Notes under the pieces: generated by a model
What the model was told of the DNA's origin: nothing
Seen by the model: the letters and a program-made list of their open reading frames with translations, nothing else
Database searches by the model: none
Assembly (NCBI GenBank): GCA_034002905.1
Contig: JAVEZQ010000002.1
Location: 124,001 to 188,000, forward strand
Reading direction: 5' to 3'
Length of the DNA stretch: 64,000 bases
Source of the DNA: UBA8914 sp034002905
Lineage (GTDB): Bacteria; Pseudomonadota; Alphaproteobacteria; UBA9219
Part shown: piece by piece, positions 26,259 to 34,790 of the stretch
How the letters are laid out: each line of letters starts with the position of its first letter
Position numbering within the stretch: the stretch's first letter is position 1
Made by a program: the position numbers and the translations under genes

Positions 26259-28361
26259 ATGCATATTGAGCGCCACTTCACGAATGTCTCGGCTCCAACG
26301 CAGGACAAAATTTCGTTCATGCGCATTCTGACGCCGCGCACTAAAGAGATCGAGACACCTTTCGGTTGGAGCATCGAGGCCACAGAGGCCATGAATGAGG
26401 CCTTTGCCGCACATGTTCCGGTAAAACTCACCGCTGTCGAAGAAAATACAACGCCTTCGTGGTTATGGCCCCACCGTGCCGCGTCTGGAAAGAAGCAAGC
26501 CGAGAAATCTGTCACCGATGTTTTCAAGCGCATCGCTGGATCAGCTGCCTATCGCGGATGGAAGAATGGCCTATGGGATAATGAACTTGCCGCAACTGCG
26601 TTCTATGAGGAAGTGTACGCGCTTCTTCTCTCGCGCCGCCTCGTGATTGCGCCGCGTGCAATGGCGCGGATCGGTCTGGATTGGGCCTATGGCATTGAAG
26701 TTGCCCCACCCGCACAATCTGTTGTCAAATTCCGCGAGGCCGAAGCCCTCATCCTTGAAAATGACGCTATCGACGCCATCCTGCGCAAAACGCAAGAACA
26801 AGCCATGGGCAAATGGAACCGGTTCCTGATGAACAGCCAAGGCAAGGCCGCCAGCACGATTTTCTTTGCCGACACAATGCGGGAATGGGGATCAACGCCT
26901 GTTCATGACGATGCGCCCAGCGCCATGATCAATGTCATGGCCTTCCGCAAAGAAGACGGCAAGATTGATGTCGTCGGATTGGGACAAGCGGCCAAACTGG
27001 CAACACTCCTTTTGGAGCTGCATTATGAGACGTGGCGCGCCGAACCACAGGCGGATCGCCCTATTCGTCTGGGTCTTGCCAATCTTGCCGGTTTACTGAT
27101 GAGCCTTGGCATCAGCTATGACTCGGAAAAAGGTCGCGGCACAGCCGCCGCGCTTGCCGCAATCATCACAGCAACCGCAACGGTGACTTCGGCTCAGATG
27201 GCAAGCCTCCTTGGCTCTTGCGAAAACTTTGCAAAGCAACGCCTCGCCTGCCTACGCGTTCTGCGCAACAAGATCCGTGCCATTTTCGGCGAAAAGACGG
27301 ACTATGACCATCTTTCGATCGTGCCGCAGGCTCTGGATATCAGCTCAGGTGCAGATCTCGTTTTGATTTCGACGGCACGCTATACGAGCGAAGAAGCCCT
27401 GCGTCAGGTGGAGAAGCACGGCCTTCGCAATGTGCAACTCACCGGTTTTTACACGGATGCCTCGCTCGCGCCACTTTTGGACGGTTCTTCACAAGGGATA
27501 GATGCCGAAAAGGCGTTGGCTTATGACTATGCCACGGGAACTGATACATTTGAGCGTCGCCTGCATCCGGCTATTCTCTTGGGCCTTGAAACCTTGGGCT
27601 ATGACGAGGCGGACCGACAAGCAATCTCGGATCATATTCTGGGCTATCGCACGCTAATCGCCGCTCCCGCTATCAATCACTATCTTCTGCGACAAAAAGA
27701 TTTTGATGATAAAGCTCTTGATAAGCTGGAACGCGCCTTGCGCAACGCGAACCATATCCGTCAGGCGTTCACGCCATGGGTTCTGGGTCTGGATTTCTGC
27801 AAAAAGAAACTCAAGATCGATGCCAAGGAATTGGAGAAGCCATCTTTCGACTTGCTCAAACATCTGGGCTTTACCACACAAGACATCGACGTCGCCAACG
27901 CGTTTTGCTGTGGTCACCGCACGATGCAGGGCGTGGCCGAGCTTGACCCGAAACATCTGGGCGTTTTCTCGACACGCAATACCATTGGCACAGAGGCCGT
28001 CGTCGCAATGGCCGGCGCAACGCAGGTCTTTATTACGGGCGATATCGATGTGACCCTGCCCATTCCGACATCGATTGCGCCAGAAATCCGAGCGGGAATT
28101 GTTTTGGATGCATGGAAATTGGGGCTCAAAATGGTGACGCTGGAATCTTCGCATCCGTCTATGACAAAGCTGCCAATTAGCGCTGCAAAAACAATGAAGC
28201 GTCAGACTCCAAGCCTGACTCATGCCGTTGCTGCAAGCAGCGCAGCGTTGGCAAAGGGCATCGCAAGCGTTCCTTCGCCACGCTCCGCGAAACCGAAGGC
28301 GCCTTCTCAGGCTGTCAGCCTAGACCAACCCGCAAAGCCCCATGTCAGAACAAAGCATTAA
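26259..28361 (+). CDS. NrdJ-like protein: degenerate adenosylcobalamin-dependent ribonucleotide reductase paralogue
   Basis: A 700-residue intact frame. Large parts read like alphaproteobacterial class II ribonucleotide reductase NrdJ. These are the N-terminus MHIERHFT...VEENTTPSWLW (1-70), the block ending GLDWAYGI (139-146), the FRKEDGKIDV segment (about 229), LGLANLAGLLMSLGISYDSEKG (about 271-292, in part), and the C-terminal APAINHYLLRQKDFDDKALDK (about 469) followed by FTPWVLGLDFC. NrdJ is about 1200 residues. Missing or overwritten are the APNSPQWFNTG stretch (here APRAMARIG), some 230 central residues, the NPCSEY catalytic loop and the PTGTIG phosphate loop. It cannot be a normal reductase. 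Codons and frame look healthy, so a non-enzymatic role is likelier than recent decay. The C-terminal 55 residues are Ala/Ser/Pro-rich and basic. Confidence 0.75.
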   Translation: MHIERHFTNVSAPTQDKISFMRILTPRTKEIETPFGWSIEATEAMNEAFAAHVPVKLTAVEENTTPSWLWPHRAASGKKQAEKSVTDVFKRIAGSAAYRGWKNGLWDNELAATAFYEEVYALLLSRRLVIAPRAMARIGLDWAYGIEVAPPAQSVVKFREAEALILENDAIDAILRKTQEQAMGKWNRFLMNSQGKAASTIFFADTMREWGSTPVHDDAPSAMINVMAFRKEDGKIDVVGLGQAAKLATLLLELHYETWRAEPQADRPIRLGLANLAGLLMSLGISYDSEKGRGTAAALAAIITATATVTSAQMASLLGSCENFAKQRLACLRVLRNKIRAIFGEKTDYDHLSIVPQALDISSGADLVLISTARYTSEEALRQVEKHGLRNVQLTGFYTDASLAPLLDGSSQGIDAEKALAYDYATGTDTFERRLHPAILLGLETLGYDEADRQAISDHILGYRTLIAAPAINHYLLRQKDFDDKALDKLERALRNANHIRQAFTPWVLGLDFCKKKLKIDAKELEKPSFDLLKHLGFTTQDIDVANAFCCGHRTMQGVAELDPKHLGVFSTRNTIGTEAVVAMAGATQVFITGDIDVTLPIPTSIAPEIRAGIVLDAWKLGLKMVTLESSHPSMTKLPISAAKTMKRQTPSLTHAVAASSAALAKGIASVPSPRSAKPKAPSQAVSLDQPAKPHVRTKH

Positions 28362-28373
28362 GCGAAGTTTTTT

Positions 28374-28472
28374 TTAAAGAGGCGTTGAGGAAATTCCGTT
28401 TGCAACAATCGCCGCAAAGAAAAACACGACAACACTCAAAAGAGAGATAGAACGGGCGTCAAATAAGCTCAT
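28374..28472 (-). CDS. 32-residue single-pass membrane peptide
   Basis: A short frame encoding MSLFDARSISLLSVVV (first 16), then FFFAAIVANG and ISSTPL. It has a GGAG ribosome site 6 nt before ATG, one hydrophobic helix (about residues 9-25) and a polar C-terminus. It ends 12 bp from the convergent NrdJ-like gene, with an A-run after the stop. The strong ribosome site and membrane-helix layout argue for a real small protein. No family recognised; it is not KdpF, which is found at 48165. The following 28473-28716 shows no further gene and probably holds its promoter. Confidence 0.5.
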   Translation of the reverse strand: MSLFDARSISLLSVVVFFFAAIVANGISSTPL

Positions 28473-28716
28473 GGTGGTCTCCAATGTTTTAATTAAATTT
28501 GTCTCAACTGTTGGGTATCAGTATGGCTCAACCGTGTTAATTTTCTGTATCTCAATGATTAAAAAAGGGGCAAAATCCGGTTGAAATTCGGTAAAAATAG
28601 CCCTCTTTGCCTTGTTTTCTCCATGATTTGAGCCAGCGCCGACCGCTCGCCACCTTCCGTAACGCTGCATGAATTTCCGCTTGCGCGGGAAGGCAACAGT
28701 ATTGTGGAAACAACCC

Positions 28717-29229
28717 TTATTCCTTCAGCTGGGACTCGCTGAGCTGGAAACCAAGGAGAATATACTGGGATGGTGCTTTTTCGTCTTTCACACGCGGAAT
28801 GACAAGGTGCAACTTTTCCTCGTGCGGCATCAGTTTACTCTTGCCATCAAAGGTAATAGACGCTGTCGAGATTTCACGATGATCGACTCGATCATCTTCT
28901 CCAACAAGCGATACAACATAAGGCAAGGATAGCTTGTTTCCGCCTAAACGCGGCCCCTTTTCCGCACGCATACGGATGAGGAGATTAAGGTCATAAGCCT
29001 CGTCCTCGACATCGCATTTTTCAATAACAACAGAATCCATCACAGCTACAGCCACAAGATTGGCAACATCATGTGTGTCACCCCCGTAATCTTCAACGCG
29101 CTCCAATGGACGCAAGATCGCCGCATGCGGACACACGTCAGGCAGAACGGCCTGCTCTTTGTTTGCGCACGCGCCAAGCACCAACGGAAAGAAAAGAAGA
29201 CCTATTTGAATTAAGGTACGCTGGATCAT
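28717..29229 (-). CDS. Putative lipoprotein of unknown function
   Basis: About 170 residues from the ATG at 29229 (AGGA 8 nt upstream). The longer upstream reading lies inside the permease gene. The N-terminus MIQRTLIQIGLLFFPLVLGAC is a lipoprotein signal with lipobox LGAC, so Cys21 would be acylated. Two further Cys (VCPHAAI and KCDVEDEAYD) may pair. The mature domain is mixed and matches no family I know. It starts 10 nt after the permease stop, so it is probably co-expressed with it and anchored in the envelope. Confidence 0.7.
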   Translation of the reverse strand: MIQRTLIQIGLLFFPLVLGACANKEQAVLPDVCPHAAILRPLERVEDYGGDTHDVANLVAVAVMDSVVIEKCDVEDEAYDLNLLIRMRAEKGPRLGGNKLSLPYVVSLVGEDDRVDHREISTASITFDGKSKLMPHEEKLHLVIPRVKDEKAPSQYILLGFQLSESQLKE

Positions 29230-29239
29230 TTCATATCCT

Positions 29240-30118
29240 TTATTGCTTGAGCCCTGCGCCCTGCGCAAAAAGCCAATAGGCCACATTAAACAGGGCCAGA
29301 TTAACACAAAGCAAAAGAGCCATACCGCCCCACAAGGGGATATCCGTTTGCCCCGTCAGTCCATAGCGAAACCCGTCGATCATGTAATAAAACGGGTTAA
29401 GCTGACAAAATATCCGCCATTTGTCGGGTAATTGCGAAATCGAATAGAACGTTCCCGAAAGAAAAGTGGCTGGCATGATAACAAGATTCTGAACCGCCCC
29501 CAAATGATCAAAACGGTTACCCAATATTCCCGTAATCAACCCGATTGCCGCAAGCATCAACGAACCCATCACAGCGAAATAGAGCGCAATCCAGACATTA
29601 AAGACCGGCAGGGGCTCTATCAACGCCAAGACTCCCAACGATACGGCGCCTACAAGCAGACCTCGCGCCAGACCCCCGGCCAAATACCCTGCCGTAAGTT
29701 CAAACGGCGACAATGGCGGCATCAGAATATCGACGATATTTCCCTGCAGTTTCGAAAGAACCAAGGAAACAGATGTGTTCATGAAAGCGTTCTGTGCCAC
29801 AGCCATCATCACTAAGCCCGGCACGATAAAAGTCAGAAGACTCCCCTGCCCCGTCGGCATGGGATGCTTCCCAAGACCCAAGGCAAAAACGGCATAAAAC
29901 AAGAGGGTCATTATCAAGGGCGAAATCAGCGTCTGGCCCCAGATTTTTGTGAAACGTCGGACTTCTTTGGTAAACAAGGTCCAAAGGCCACGCCAATTCA
30001 GCCAAAAAAAATCATCGATCGTCGCATTGAATGTAGCCGGAACATGGGACTGTGCCGCCGTCCCCGGAAAATCTTTCGGCACGGTTTGCAAAAACTTCAT
30101 GGCCATCCAACAGTTCAA
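29240..30118 (-). CDS. ABC-2 type transporter permease without adjacent ATPase
   Basis: A 292-residue ABC-2 permease: a cytoplasmic N-terminus, six helices, and the family signature near the end (GNRFDHLGAVQNLVIMPATFLSG and LNPFYYMIDGFRYG). It resembles the YadH/NodJ exporter branch for lipids or polysaccharides. The ATP-binding subunit that normally precedes it is not in this window. The start may be the ATG seven codons in (MKFLQT). Followed by a lipoprotein, preceded by the HD-GYP-like gene on the same strand. Confidence 0.87.
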   Translation of the reverse strand: MNCWMAMKFLQTVPKDFPGTAAQSHVPATFNATIDDFFWLNWRGLWTLFTKEVRRFTKIWGQTLISPLIMTLLFYAVFALGLGKHPMPTGQGSLLTFIVPGLVMMAVAQNAFMNTSVSLVLSKLQGNIVDILMPPLSPFELTAGYLAGGLARGLLVGAVSLGVLALIEPLPVFNVWIALYFAVMGSLMLAAIGLITGILGNRFDHLGAVQNLVIMPATFLSGTFYSISQLPDKWRIFCQLNPFYYMIDGFRYGLTGQTDIPLWGGMALLLCVNLALFNVAYWLFAQGAGLKQ

Positions 30119-30146
30119 AAAGGGCGTGATATCGTATCGCCCAAGC

Positions 30147-31442
30147 CTACTGTTTTACCATAAGCCAGTCAATCTTGTTAGGCCGGTTTTCGATGTAATG
30201 CGCCATGGCCACAAGTACGCGCTCATCATACGCCTTGCCTGAGTCGTTTGCCATCACACTCAGAGCCTCTTTAAACGACAGACCATCGCGATGGGCTCGC
30301 GGACTGACAAAGGCTACAAAAGCGTTCGAGGCAGCAACAATTCGAGCAGTGATGAGAATATCATCCCCCTTAAGCTTCTCTGGTACGCCCGTTCCGTCAT
30401 ATCGCTCTAGAACCTGACGCAAGGTCGGCACAACCGGACCATCAAATCCGATAATCGCCAGAATATCAGCAGAAACGAGGATGCTATCGCGTACGCGTTG
30501 CAGCTCTTCAGGCGTCAGAGCCGATGTTTTCGTCAAGATACGGCGAGACACCAAAACCTTGCCAAAATTCATCAAAGAGCCAGCAATCTCTGCCGCCTCG
30601 ACCTGAATGGGCTCAAGCCCCATTTCTCCCGCAATCGCTTTGGAAAGCTGACCAACACGCAAAGAGTGTCCCGTCGCATAAGGGTCGCGACGATCAACAA
30701 CCGCAACAAGCGTATCGATGACCTGTCGCAGCATTTGCTCGCGGCGTTCCCGCTCAACGATAAGATTGGTCAGATCGTCTTCACGCTGGATAACAAAACC
30801 AGCCATCTCAGCCAACTCGGAGACCCCCGCGTAATAACGCTGCATAAAGCGTGCGCCACCCTTCCCGTCAGAAATCCGGTCGACCACCTCTCTGGGTTCA
30901 TCACTGGCACGAGCCTCCGCCAAACGGATTTCGAGACGTCGCGCCTCGGCATCAAGTAGAATTTTGGAAGGCACCTGACCGATAACCTCATCCACAGGGC
31001 GGCCCAAGCGCTTGGCCGCGACGTCATTCACAAAGAAGAAACGATTTTGTCGGTCAAAGATCGTAATAGCCGATGCCTGATGATTCGAAATTAACCGGAT
31101 CATATCCTCGCGATACTCAAGCTTGTTTTGCAGCTGATCTACACGAGACTGAAAACCCGTCCCGAGCCGCCACCGCTCCGCCAGCTTGGAGTCCTCGACG
31201 AGGACAATAGACAAGAGAAGGAGCGAGAAAAAGGTCAAGCCCATGATCACAAAGAAATTGACCGATGGATTGGGCGACGTTTCAACATAATAAATTGAAA
31301 TTTGCCACAGACCGATAAGAGATAACGCAAAGAGAAAAACCGCCGCTAAATTTAACGCCGTTTTCTTGCGGCCCAGTTCCGGTACCTTCAATTCTTCCGG
31401 TGCTTCGACCGATTCGATAACTCTAACAAGGTGCGAGTGCAT
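30147..31442 (-). CDS. Membrane PAS protein with degenerate HD-GYP domain
   Basis: 431 residues. Two membrane helices (about 30-50 and 62-82), a coiled coil (98-118), a PAS domain (about 112-225) and a C-terminal HD-GYP-like domain (from about 240). GHSLRVGQL (258-266) and ARIVAASNAF keep the fold, but the ligands are gone. HD is MN (291-292, in SLMNFGK), the HHP site is RDSILV, HHERWDGxGYP reads QVLERYDGTGVP (343-354), and the late Asp is Asn. It should not hydrolyse cyclic di-GMP. A sensing or scaffold role is inferred. It is divergent from an equally degenerate EAL protein across 138 bp. Confidence 0.8.
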   Translation of the reverse strand: MHSHLVRVIESVEAPEELKVPELGRKKTALNLAAVFLFALSLIGLWQISIYYVETSPNPSVNFFVIMGLTFFSLLLLSIVLVEDSKLAERWRLGTGFQSRVDQLQNKLEYREDMIRLISNHQASAITIFDRQNRFFFVNDVAAKRLGRPVDEVIGQVPSKILLDAEARRLEIRLAEARASDEPREVVDRISDGKGGARFMQRYYAGVSELAEMAGFVIQREDDLTNLIVERERREQMLRQVIDTLVAVVDRRDPYATGHSLRVGQLSKAIAGEMGLEPIQVEAAEIAGSLMNFGKVLVSRRILTKTSALTPEELQRVRDSILVSADILAIIGFDGPVVPTLRQVLERYDGTGVPEKLKGDDILITARIVAASNAFVAFVSPRAHRDGLSFKEALSVMANDSGKAYDERVLVAMAHYIENRPNKIDWLMVKQ

Positions 31443-31580
31443 GAAGTGAACTAATCATTTGGTTGCTGACAGAAGAGATGTGCTTTGGAATAGTACGGCC
31501 TATTCATCAAGCATAGGTTAAAATGAAAGTTACTAAAATTTAACTAAGAGCGGATCAAGTTTGGTTAACAGTAGCTCTTA

Positions 31581-32792
31581 TTGAAGAACGCCATGGCCGA
31601 CGCCCCCCAAACAACTGCCTTTTCTCAAGAAAGCATGCTGATGGACCTTATCCTTCGGCTTGGTCGCTTGCGTGAGGGACGAATCGGGCTTCACCTTCAT
31701 TTCAGCCGCCTGTCACCGGCTTATAAAGAAGAACGGTACATTCGTATCGCAACCGAAGCCTTTGGCAATTATATCTCCGGCTTTGAAGGCTTTCTTTTCT
31801 CGTTGAAAAATGGCGATCTTTTTTATGTCGCCAAGGATGTAACGGCAACCGTCCTGAAAACATCCGCCGAACGAATCCGCCTCCTCTTCAGTCAGGATGC
31901 CCTGACCGAAGCCTATACCGAACGCGGCGAGCCCGCCTTTTATACGCTCTATGATCTTGAAAAAGACTATGACAACCTCCTTAAGACCATGCAGAGTTTC
32001 TTGCCAAAACTTTCGTCGCTGCCGAGTCTCTCCGAACAGCTCAAAACAAAAAAAGACAAAGAGGCCATCCATCCCAGCATGCTCTCCAAAATCGAGCTAG
32101 CGCTGGAAACAACTGATGTCAGCGGCCTCGCCCGAAGCCAAACCATTTGCACACTCATCGACCCCACGCCGCCCCAGCCGCTTTTTGAGGAAATCTATAT
32201 ATCGATCGAAGACTTGCAAAGAACGATTCTTCCCCAATTCGACATAACCTCCAATTTCTGGCTTTTTCGATATATGACTCAAACGCTCGACCAACGGGCC
32301 CTCCAGATGCTGATGCGAAGCGATTATTCCTCTTCCCGTCCTTTTAGCCTCAACCTCAATGTCCAAACCGTTCTGAGCCCTGAATTTTCGAAATTTGAAT
32401 CCATGATAACCGCACAGCTGTGTGGACGACTGGTGATCGAACTAGACCTTGTGGATGTCATATCAAATATGAGTGCCTTTATGTTTGCGCGGGATTACCT
32501 GCATGATCACGGGTTTCGCCTCTGCCTTGACGGGCTGACGCACCACACCCTGCCCTTCTATAATCGAAGCGATCTGGGCTTTGACCTGATGAAGATACTA
32601 TGGACACCCAACGGCCTCGACACCATTCAGACCAGCATGCTCCCCGAAGTTCGCCGCATCATCATGGATTCAGGCCAAGCCCACATAATCCTGTGCCGTT
32701 GCGACAATGATGAGGCCATCAAAACAGGGCAGGATCTCGGTATTGTCATGTTTCAGGGCCGTGCCATTGACCGCCAACTGAGAAACCTGTGA
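31581..32792 (+). CDS. Degenerate EAL-domain (possibly GGDEF-EAL) protein
   Basis: 403 residues, cytoplasmic. The C-terminal half follows the EAL phosphodiesterase plan: LVIELDLVDVI, YLHDHGFRLCLDGL, FDLMKILW, and ILCRCDNDEAIKTGQDLGIVMFQGRA, matching the family's E..., DDFGTG, KxD and EGVE...GxxxxQG blocks. The catalytic DDFGTG loop reads LDGLTHHT, and the EGVE glutamate is absent, so cyclic di-GMP hydrolysis is unlikely. The N-terminal half (FLFSLKNGDLFYV) may be a worn GGDEF domain; that is a guess. It may bind cyclic di-GMP or act as a partner of the divergent HD-GYP-like protein. Confidence 0.72.
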   Translation: MKNAMADAPQTTAFSQESMLMDLILRLGRLREGRIGLHLHFSRLSPAYKEERYIRIATEAFGNYISGFEGFLFSLKNGDLFYVAKDVTATVLKTSAERIRLLFSQDALTEAYTERGEPAFYTLYDLEKDYDNLLKTMQSFLPKLSSLPSLSEQLKTKKDKEAIHPSMLSKIELALETTDVSGLARSQTICTLIDPTPPQPLFEEIYISIEDLQRTILPQFDITSNFWLFRYMTQTLDQRALQMLMRSDYSSSRPFSLNLNVQTVLSPEFSKFESMITAQLCGRLVIELDLVDVISNMSAFMFARDYLHDHGFRLCLDGLTHHTLPFYNRSDLGFDLMKILWTPNGLDTIQTSMLPEVRRIIMDSGQAHIILCRCDNDEAIKTGQDLGIVMFQGRAIDRQLRNL

Positions 32793-32834
32793 CAGGCTTA
32801 TTAACAATCTCTTGTCAATCAATGGATTTAACCC

Positions 32835-32863
32835 CTTGAAAAGGGGCTCTCCCCTTCTTATAT
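32835..32863 (+). promoter_or_regulatory. RpoH (sigma-32) heat-shock promoter of htpG
   Basis: CTTG (32835-32838), 18 bp, then CTTATAT (32857-32863) is an exact match to the alphaproteobacterial sigma-32 consensus CTTG-N17/18-CYTATNT. It lies 42 bp before the htpG start, so htpG should be heat-inducible. Confidence 0.85.
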
Positions 32864-32884
32864 CGAGGGGGAGTTTTTGTTTTT
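32849..32884 (+). terminator. Intrinsic terminator overlapping the htpG promoter
   Basis: CTCCCC (32849-32854) can pair with GGGGAG (32868-32873), followed by TTTTTGTTTTT. The 13-nt loop contains the htpG -10 element. The hairpin would stop transcripts of the upstream EAL gene while the same DNA serves as the heat-shock promoter. Confidence 0.55.
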
Positions 32885-32904
32885 GACCGCTAAGGAAGAA
32901 ACCC

Positions 32905-34770
32905 ATGACCGAACAACGTATGGCCTTTAAGGCTGAAGTCAGCCGCCTGTTGGACATTGTCGTCCACTCCCTTTACAGCGAAAAAGAAATTTTCCTGCGC
33001 GAGCTGATTTCAAACGCTTCGGATGCGTGCGACAAACTTCGCTATGAAGCCCTCACTTCGCCGGAACTTCTGGACGGCGAAGATCCCGATTTTCGCATTT
33101 CCATAAAAACAGATGCCGCCGACAGGACCATTAGCATCATCGACAATGGCATCGGCATGAATCGCGACGAGCTGATCGATAACCTCGGCACCATTGCCCA
33201 ATCCGGCACCGCCACCTTTATTGAAGGACTCAAGGAAGCCCAAAACGGCAATATTACCCAAATCGGCCAGTTCGGTGTCGGCTTTTACGCCGCCTTTATG
33301 GTCGCCCAAATGGTTGAGGTCACATCCTGCAAGGCCGGTACCAAAGAAGCATGGTGCTGGCGTTCCGACGGTCACGGCGAATTTGCCATCGAAGAGTCCG
33401 ACGAGAAACAACGCGGAACCTGCGTTAAAATCTATCTTAAGCAAGGCGAAGATAGTTTCCTTAATGATGAACGGATCAAGGGCATTGTGAAGCTCTATTC
33501 CGACCATATCGCCCTGCCGATCTATCTCAACGATGTTGAAGAGCCGCTCAATCAGGCCAACGCCCTTTGGCTGCGCAACAAAAGTGAGATTACGCCGGAG
33601 CAGTACAAAGAGTTCTATCACCACGTCGCGCACGCTTTTGATGAACCAGCGCTAACCCTGCACTGGCGGGCCGAGGGCAAGATCGAATATTCGAGCCTTT
33701 TGTTTATTCCCAGCACAAAACCCTATGACTTGTTCGATCCCAAGCGGCAGCATAGCGTGAAGCTTTATGTTAAGCGCGTCTTCATCACGGATCAGGCGGA
33801 AGGACTTATCCCCTCCTATCTGCGCTTCCTGCGCGGCGTGATCGACAGCGAGGATCTGCCCCTTAATGTTAGCCGTGAGATGCTCCAAAACTATCCCCTT
33901 CTGACCAAAATCCGGCACGGGGTTACACAGCGCGTTTTAAAAGAGCTGGCAACCTATAGCAAAGATGCCGAAGCTTATGAAAAGTTTTGGGACAACTTTG
34001 GCGCCGTTATGAAGGAAGGCGTCTATGAAGATGTCGAGCATCGTGAAGCTTTGCTTGAGTTGCTGCGCTGCCATTCAACGCATGACGCGCAGAAACATAC
34101 CTCTCTAGCCGATTATGTCAGCCGGATGAAAGAGGGACAGGAGCACATCTATTACCTGAACGGCGATAATCATGAAGCCTTGATGCGGAGTCCTCATTTG
34201 GAAGGCTTTAAAGCCAGAGGAATCGAAGTCCTGCTTCTGACCGAAACGGTTGACGATTTCTGGCCAGCCGCTGTTGGTTCCTATAACGGCAAGTCTTTCC
34301 AATCAATCACACGTGCCGGACAAGACCTCGACAAAATCGCCCCGATCGAGAAAAAGGATAAAAAGGACGAGGCGGAAAAACAGGCCGACGAAAAATCGAC
34401 CGACTCGCTTATTGCGCTGATGAAACTGACGCTCGGCGACAAGGTCAAGGATGTTCGCACGACCGACCGCCTGACCGATAGCCCTGTCTGTCTTGCATCA
34501 GCGGAAGGCGATCTCGACATCCACCTTGAGCGCTTCTTGAAACAGCATAACCAGATCCGAACGGCGACCGTACGCATCCTCGAGATCAACCCTTCGCATC
34601 CGCTCATTAAAAAGCTGGGTGAAAAAGCCAGTCAAAGCGGCGTAGATGAATCTTTGGGCGACGTTATCTCCCTTTTGCTGGAACAAGCACGTTTGATGGA
34701 TGGCGAGCCTCTGTCTGACCCGCTGACCTTTGCCCGTAAGATGGCGGACATCATGAGCAAGGCCGTTTAG
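32905..34770 (+). CDS. htpG: Molecular chaperone HtpG (Hsp90)
   Basis: A 621-residue, full-length bacterial Hsp90. The ATPase domain shows LISNASDACDKLR, DNGIGMNRDELIDNLGTIAQSGT (in part) and GQFGVGFYAAFMV. The middle domain has the catalytic-loop motif LPLNVSREMLQ, and the C-terminal dimerisation domain is present. It refolds or holds client proteins in the cytoplasm during heat stress. Expression is expected from the sigma-32 promoter just upstream. Confidence 0.97.
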   Translation: MTEQRMAFKAEVSRLLDIVVHSLYSEKEIFLRELISNASDACDKLRYEALTSPELLDGEDPDFRISIKTDAADRTISIIDNGIGMNRDELIDNLGTIAQSGTATFIEGLKEAQNGNITQIGQFGVGFYAAFMVAQMVEVTSCKAGTKEAWCWRSDGHGEFAIEESDEKQRGTCVKIYLKQGEDSFLNDERIKGIVKLYSDHIALPIYLNDVEEPLNQANALWLRNKSEITPEQYKEFYHHVAHAFDEPALTLHWRAEGKIEYSSLLFIPSTKPYDLFDPKRQHSVKLYVKRVFITDQAEGLIPSYLRFLRGVIDSEDLPLNVSREMLQNYPLLTKIRHGVTQRVLKELATYSKDAEAYEKFWDNFGAVMKEGVYEDVEHREALLELLRCHSTHDAQKHTSLADYVSRMKEGQEHIYYLNGDNHEALMRSPHLEGFKARGIEVLLLTETVDDFWPAAVGSYNGKSFQSITRAGQDLDKIAPIEKKDKKDEAEKQADEKSTDSLIALMKLTLGDKVKDVRTTDRLTDSPVCLASAEGDLDIHLERFLKQHNQIRTATVRILEINPSHPLIKKLGEKASQSGVDESLGDVISLLLEQARLMDGEPLSDPLTFARKMADIMSKAV

Positions 34771-34790
34771 CCGTTGAAGCGCTAATTAGA

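Noticed and set aside
26259..28361. Treating the NrdJ-like gene as a frameshifted pseudogene
   Set aside because: The frame is open for 700 codons, has a natural N- and C-terminus, and the missing parts are clean deletions rather than stops or frameshifts.
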